Assembly (NCBI GenBank): GCA_015852425.1
Contig: JAAAIG010001060.1
Span: 1-11,373 of the forward strand
Source of the DNA: Gryganskiella cystojenkinii
Lineage: Eukaryota; Mortierellomycota; Mortierellomycetes; Mortierellales; Mortierellaceae
Length of the DNA stretch: 11,373 bases
Direction of reading: 5' to 3'
A program made the translations under genes and the position numbers. Positions 8,819 through 11,373 of the stretch are shown here, one piece after another. How positions within the stretch are numbered: the stretch's first letter is position 1; the number at the start of each line of letters is the position of its first letter. The notes beneath the pieces were generated by a model. It was not told where the DNA came from and did not search any database. It was given only the letters and a program-made list of their open reading frames with translations.

Positions 8819-8861
8819 GTCAGTCAGTCACTCGGTCATTGACTGATCTTTCATCACGTCA
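8819..8861. promoter_or_regulatory. Cluster of six GTCA/TGAC half-sites
   Basis: GTCA occurs at 8819, 8823, 8827, 8835 and 8858, and TGAC at 8840-8843, all within 43 bp. TCAGTCA (8820-8826 and 8824-8830) and TGACTGA (8840-8846) form an inverted repeat, and TCACGTCA at 8854-8861 resembles a CRE/ATF site. TGAC is the half-site of bZIP factors such as Gcn4, AP-1 and CREB types. Any role for the gene at 8108 is inferred from position, about 710-750 bp upstream. Confidence 0.3.
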
Positions 8862-8867
8862 AAAGTG

Positions 8868-8895
8868 AACAGGAGACAGTGTTCAACAGGAGACA
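8868..8895. repeat. Short direct repeat, AACAGGAGACA twice
   Basis: The 11-mer AACAGGAGACA occurs at 8868-8878 and again at 8885-8895, a 17-bp period, immediately beside the GTCA cluster. It may be a local duplication or a paired factor site. Confidence 0.45.
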
Positions 8896-9095
8896 CGAAC
8901 AAAATAATATCGAGTGAATTTTTTATCCATCTCTTTACAGAGAAAGGGAGACGCAAAGGCAGAAAGGAAGGGAGAGAGAGAGGGAAAAGGGGCCAAAGTA
9001 ACAAACTGGGAAAAACAATAAAGTGGTTTTTGTGTACTTCTGAAATGAAGACAATACCGATTGATAGTTTCCAATTTTTCATTGCCACGAGTCAC

Positions 9096-9107
9096 CCCCT
9101 TTCCCCT
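9096..9107. promoter_or_regulatory. Two CCCCT stress-response-type elements
   Basis: CCCCT occurs at 9096-9100 and 9103-9107. CCCCT/AGGGG is the core bound by Msn2/Msn4-type zinc fingers in yeasts. Two copies 7 bp apart in an upstream region are suggestive, but the core is short and common. Confidence 0.22.
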
Positions 9108-9234
9108 TTCCTCTACTCAACCACTGGATAGGGAATCATCGTCATGGGCGTAGGATGAAGTAATAGAAGGAGAGGGAAACACGATCGAAGGGTTGGCGAT
9201 CATGATCAAAAGTCGATCACAAGAATATCCGATG

Positions 9235-9250
9235 TTTTTTTTTTTTTTTT
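9235..9250. repeat. T16 homopolymer
   Basis: Sixteen consecutive Ts on the plus strand. Similar tracts occur at 6424-6438 (A15, inside the homeodomain gene intron) and 10672-10685 (A14). Poly(dA:dT) tracts in fungal upstream regions often exclude nucleosomes. It is also prone to sequencing slippage, so the exact length is uncertain. Confidence 0.7.
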
Positions 9251-10133
9251 CTGCAAGAGAGAATGCCGAACAAGAGACCTTCAATCAGACTACATAGGCA
9301 CACAGGCACAGAAACACGAACAGAGACGCACATGCAGTCTATATCCGTTTCTGTGGATCTGATGGACGCAACAAAAGAAAAAAAAATAATGCAGAGAGAA
9401 AAAAAGGGACGCGTTGTTGAAAGGTGATGATGATGATGTCGACCTACGAGTTTTGAGGAGGACCCCCGAGAGTTTTGGACAATGAAGGCGACCTCTCGGT
9501 ATGTTCTTCTCTCCTTTATGCCACAGTTCCTTTCGTCCAAAGGATGAAAGTGCAGCATTTTTTTAGAACTTTTCATCCATGCATCAAAATGCATGCACAC
9601 ACGAACCCACACAAACAAAAGGATTCTTTGTTTTAAAAAAAAGGAACTCAGCGAGCTTGTTTTCGTTGCGCCTGTGGACAGCGTAAAAAAGTGAAAAAAA
9701 AGTTGGGTGCTGACCAATTGCTCACAAAGCTACAAAAACGAAATGATTCTTTCTTTTGTTTGTTTGGCCCATGATGATCGAACAGTACATGAGCTTTTGC
9801 ATGGTGGATATGAAAACGAATGAAAAAAAAACAAACAATGGGAGCAAACGAATAGCAGAAGAGCAACATCCAACCATCGCCAAACTGACAACAAGCGTTG
9901 TCTCCGGTAGAAAGTAAAACATATGATACACGAGGTGTCTTTGCCCAGAAAGCCAAAAAAAAAAAGCTCCATCTTGGGGGTCCTTCTCTTCACTCTTTTT
10001 TTCGGAGTCTGGAACTCACTGCCGATTGCTGTTGATTTTTTAAGCTTTTTTTGACACAAACAAGCGTCATACCCATGGAAACCACAGCACTAGTCTCCCA
10101 TGGCAAAAGAAACATCAACCTTCACACCTGACA

Positions 10134-10147
10134 AATATATATATATT
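10134..10147. repeat. Palindromic AT-dinucleotide tract
   Basis: The stretch 10134-10147 is a perfectly palindromic alternating TA tract bounded by AA and TT. It could act as a TATA-like element in either direction, but the nearest open frames on both sides look non-coding, so no gene can be assigned to it. Confidence 0.4.
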
Positions 10148-11227
10148 CGGAAGAACAATGAAGAGAGATTTCTGTTCAGAAAATGAAAAAGCTCACGCAG
10201 AACGTAACACGCTAAGATATGCACAGACACGAACAGGCTGTTACTCCGCACCAAAGATCAAGGCAACGCGGACATACACAGACAGGGGAAAAAGAGGAAG
10301 TGGAACGACGACGATGAGGAGGAGCAGGAAGAAAAAAGTCGAGGCAGGAGGGGGACGAATGGGAGTACAAAGGGGGTAAAGAGGAACTCCGGAACGAATG
10401 ACAATGGTTGTTTTCTGTCACGACGAATAGAATCGGCACGTAGCCCTAGTTTGCCAGGGGAGCGGAAAAAAAACACACGAGAAAGCACAGCCAGATCAGG
10501 GCCAAAAACAGATTAAGAAAAGCAGTACGGGAGAAGTAAGAGAAAAAAAAGTGCTTGTCGGGACAATAGTCCAATAGTGCCATGCTTTTCGATGACAGAG
10601 AGGGCGAGTGGGTGGTTGACTCGAATGGACAAGGTGAACCATGATGACTTTTGTTGTATCTTCGAAAGGGTAAAAAAAAAAAAAATCACGAAAAAGTATA
10701 GTACCTTTGCCTTCGTAAAGCAGTTGTGTTCAGCAGACTGTATAAGCTTGTTGAAGACTGGCAGAGAAGAGAGAGAGAGCGACAGAAAAAAGTTCAGATC
10801 GGGTCAGTTGGGCTGGAAGGAAGGAAAAACCGAAAGCGGTGGGAAGGGAAGAACAAAAATCAAAGAACATTTTCCCTGTCAGGTTTTTTTTGCAGTGTAT
10901 TGTTTGTTCTCAATTGTTTGTTGAAGGCGTTGGCAGATGGAAAGAAGGAGAGAGAGACAACGGAAGAGAGGGAGACAAAAAGAAGAGAGAGAGGGAGGCG
11001 AAGAGAGGAGGGACAAGGACAAGTCCGGGAAAGGAAGTTTGTGGAGGATCTGGGGACGGAAAAAAGGCGACAGGTGAATTGTTTGGGAGCCCTATTTCTC
11101 GAATCTTGCGTCGTAGCTCAACGGCCGTTTGTGCCCGTGCTCAGAAAAAAAAGAGCTCAGATCTCGTTGGGAGTGGGTAGGAGGATCAATGACACAAGAA
11201 AGTAGAAACTCGATTAAAAAAACTTAC

Positions 11228-11292
11228 TTCTTTGCTGAGACTGAGTATCGACCTAGCCTTTTCCGTTGGTTGAGTTGTTTGGTGTTTGCCAG
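11228..11292 (-). other. 65-nt exon-like segment, possible leader exon
   Basis: On the minus strand a long CT-rich tract (11373 down to about 11310) runs into TTTTACAG ending at 11293, a very good 3' splice site. Sixty-five nucleotides later GAA/GTAAGT at 11227 is a consensus donor. The segment has no ATG. Two frames are open through it; the third has TAG. It could be a 5' leader exon of the homeodomain gene, about 3 kb upstream, or an exon of another minus-strand gene beyond the window. A weaker exon-like segment follows at 10757-10705 (acceptor CTGCCAG, donor GTACTA). Splice signals alone are the evidence. Confidence 0.3.
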
Positions 11293-11316
11293 CTGTAAAA
11301 GTCGAAAGAAAAGTGG

Positions 11317-11339
11317 GAGAGAGAGTGAAAGAGAGAGAA

Positions 11340-11373
<34 letters not shown>
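11317..11373. repeat. GA/CT microsatellite at the window edge
   Basis: An interrupted GA repeat begins near 11317 and becomes a pure (GA)12 run from 11349 to the last base. It may continue beyond the window. On the minus strand it is a CT tract leading to the splice-acceptor-like TTTTACAG at 11300-11293, so it may act as a polypyrimidine tract. Confidence 0.85.

Larger units (their letters stand above)
8109..11373 (-). promoter_or_regulatory. Long non-coding upstream region, probable promoter and leader of the homeodomain gene
   Basis: About 3.3 kb without a credible protein gene on either strand. The open frames here translate into simple Phe/Leu/Ser runs (minus) or Arg/Lys/Glu/Gly runs (plus), as expected from strand-biased purine/pyrimidine DNA. 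The minus strand is pyrimidine-rich over long stretches, like the leaders just upstream of both gene starts. The region holds several dyads, two CCCCT elements, homopolymers (T16 at 9235-9250, A14 at 10672-10685), a GAT repeat (about 9426-9437) and splice-like signals. A long 5' leader with introns, several promoters, or a non-coding RNA are all possible; the sequence does not decide. Confidence 0.4.

Noticed and set aside
9217..9717. 166-codon minus-strand open frame
   Set aside because: It is built from homopolymers and simple pyrimidine runs (poly-Phe, poly-His, poly-Lys), with no recognisable domain, so chance is the better explanation.
11109..11126. TAGCTCAACGG resembles a tRNA A box
   Set aside because: No B box (GGTTCGA-type) and no cloverleaf follow within the next 80 bases.
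10726..11205. 159-codon plus-strand open frame
   Set aside because: Its Arg/Glu/Lys/Gly-rich peptide follows from GA-rich DNA, and it overlaps splice-like signals on the other strand.
11228..11292. Idea that the 65-nt segment plus GTAAGT and a T run is a spliced-leader RNA
   Set aside because: The strong acceptor directly upstream points to an internal exon; there is no clear Sm-site context or hairpin set, and trans-splicing leaders are not established in fungi.
1..11373. CRISPR array, insertion sequence or complete transposon
   Set aside because: No regularly spaced repeats, no long terminal or inverted terminal repeats and no transposase or polymerase motif were found on either strand.

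Overview
The window reads as nuclear DNA of a filamentous fungus. The signs are GT-AG introns of 100-275 bp, a eukaryotic tRNA, tandem AATAAA signals, and long Ser/Gln/His/Pro-rich proteins built around two families with well-known yeast members: a Yox1/Yhp1-type homeodomain protein and a Saf1-type F-box/RCC1 protein. The style (Ser, His and Gln homopolymers, pyrimidine-rich leaders) suggests an early-diverging lineage such as Mucoromycota or Mortierellomycota. That placement is an impression, not a result.

Layout. Bases 1-49 (+) are the 3' part of a tRNA-Arg(ACG); its 5' part lies outside the window. It is followed by a hairpin plus T6 terminator (100-128). From 129 to 999 there is no convincing intact gene, only an ATG-less open frame (420-701) that may be a gene relic. 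Two large genes follow, both on the minus strand and in tandem. The F-box/RCC1 gene spans 4362 down to 1022 (three exons, 1029 aa). The homeodomain gene spans 8108 down to 4585 (two exons, 1082 aa). The spacer between them is only 222 bp and carries a CGCG dyad. From 8109 to 11373 lies about 3.3 kb without a credible coding gene: purine-rich on the plus strand, so pyrimidine-rich in the sense of the downstream genes. It is probably the promoter and 5' leader of the homeodomain gene, perhaps with leader introns. It contains dyads, a cluster of GTCA half-sites, two CCCCT elements, long homopolymers, a 65-nt exon-like segment with strong splice signals, and a GA microsatellite at the window edge.

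Working together. By family knowledge, a Yox1-type homeodomain protein is a nuclear DNA-binding regulator, and a Saf1-type protein is an SCF ubiquitin-ligase substrate receptor linked in yeast to quiescence. Both touch growth and cell-cycle control, but nothing in the sequence proves that they act together. Both gene models are my own splice reconstructions. In the homeodomain gene two large reading frames, which look like separate genes when read unspliced, join in phase across one intron. No CRISPR array, complete transposon or obviously new defence-type system is visible. The most unusual content lies in the two proteins: a duplicated RIYG motif, a basic C-terminal motif, and a His-rich insertion inside a beta-propeller.
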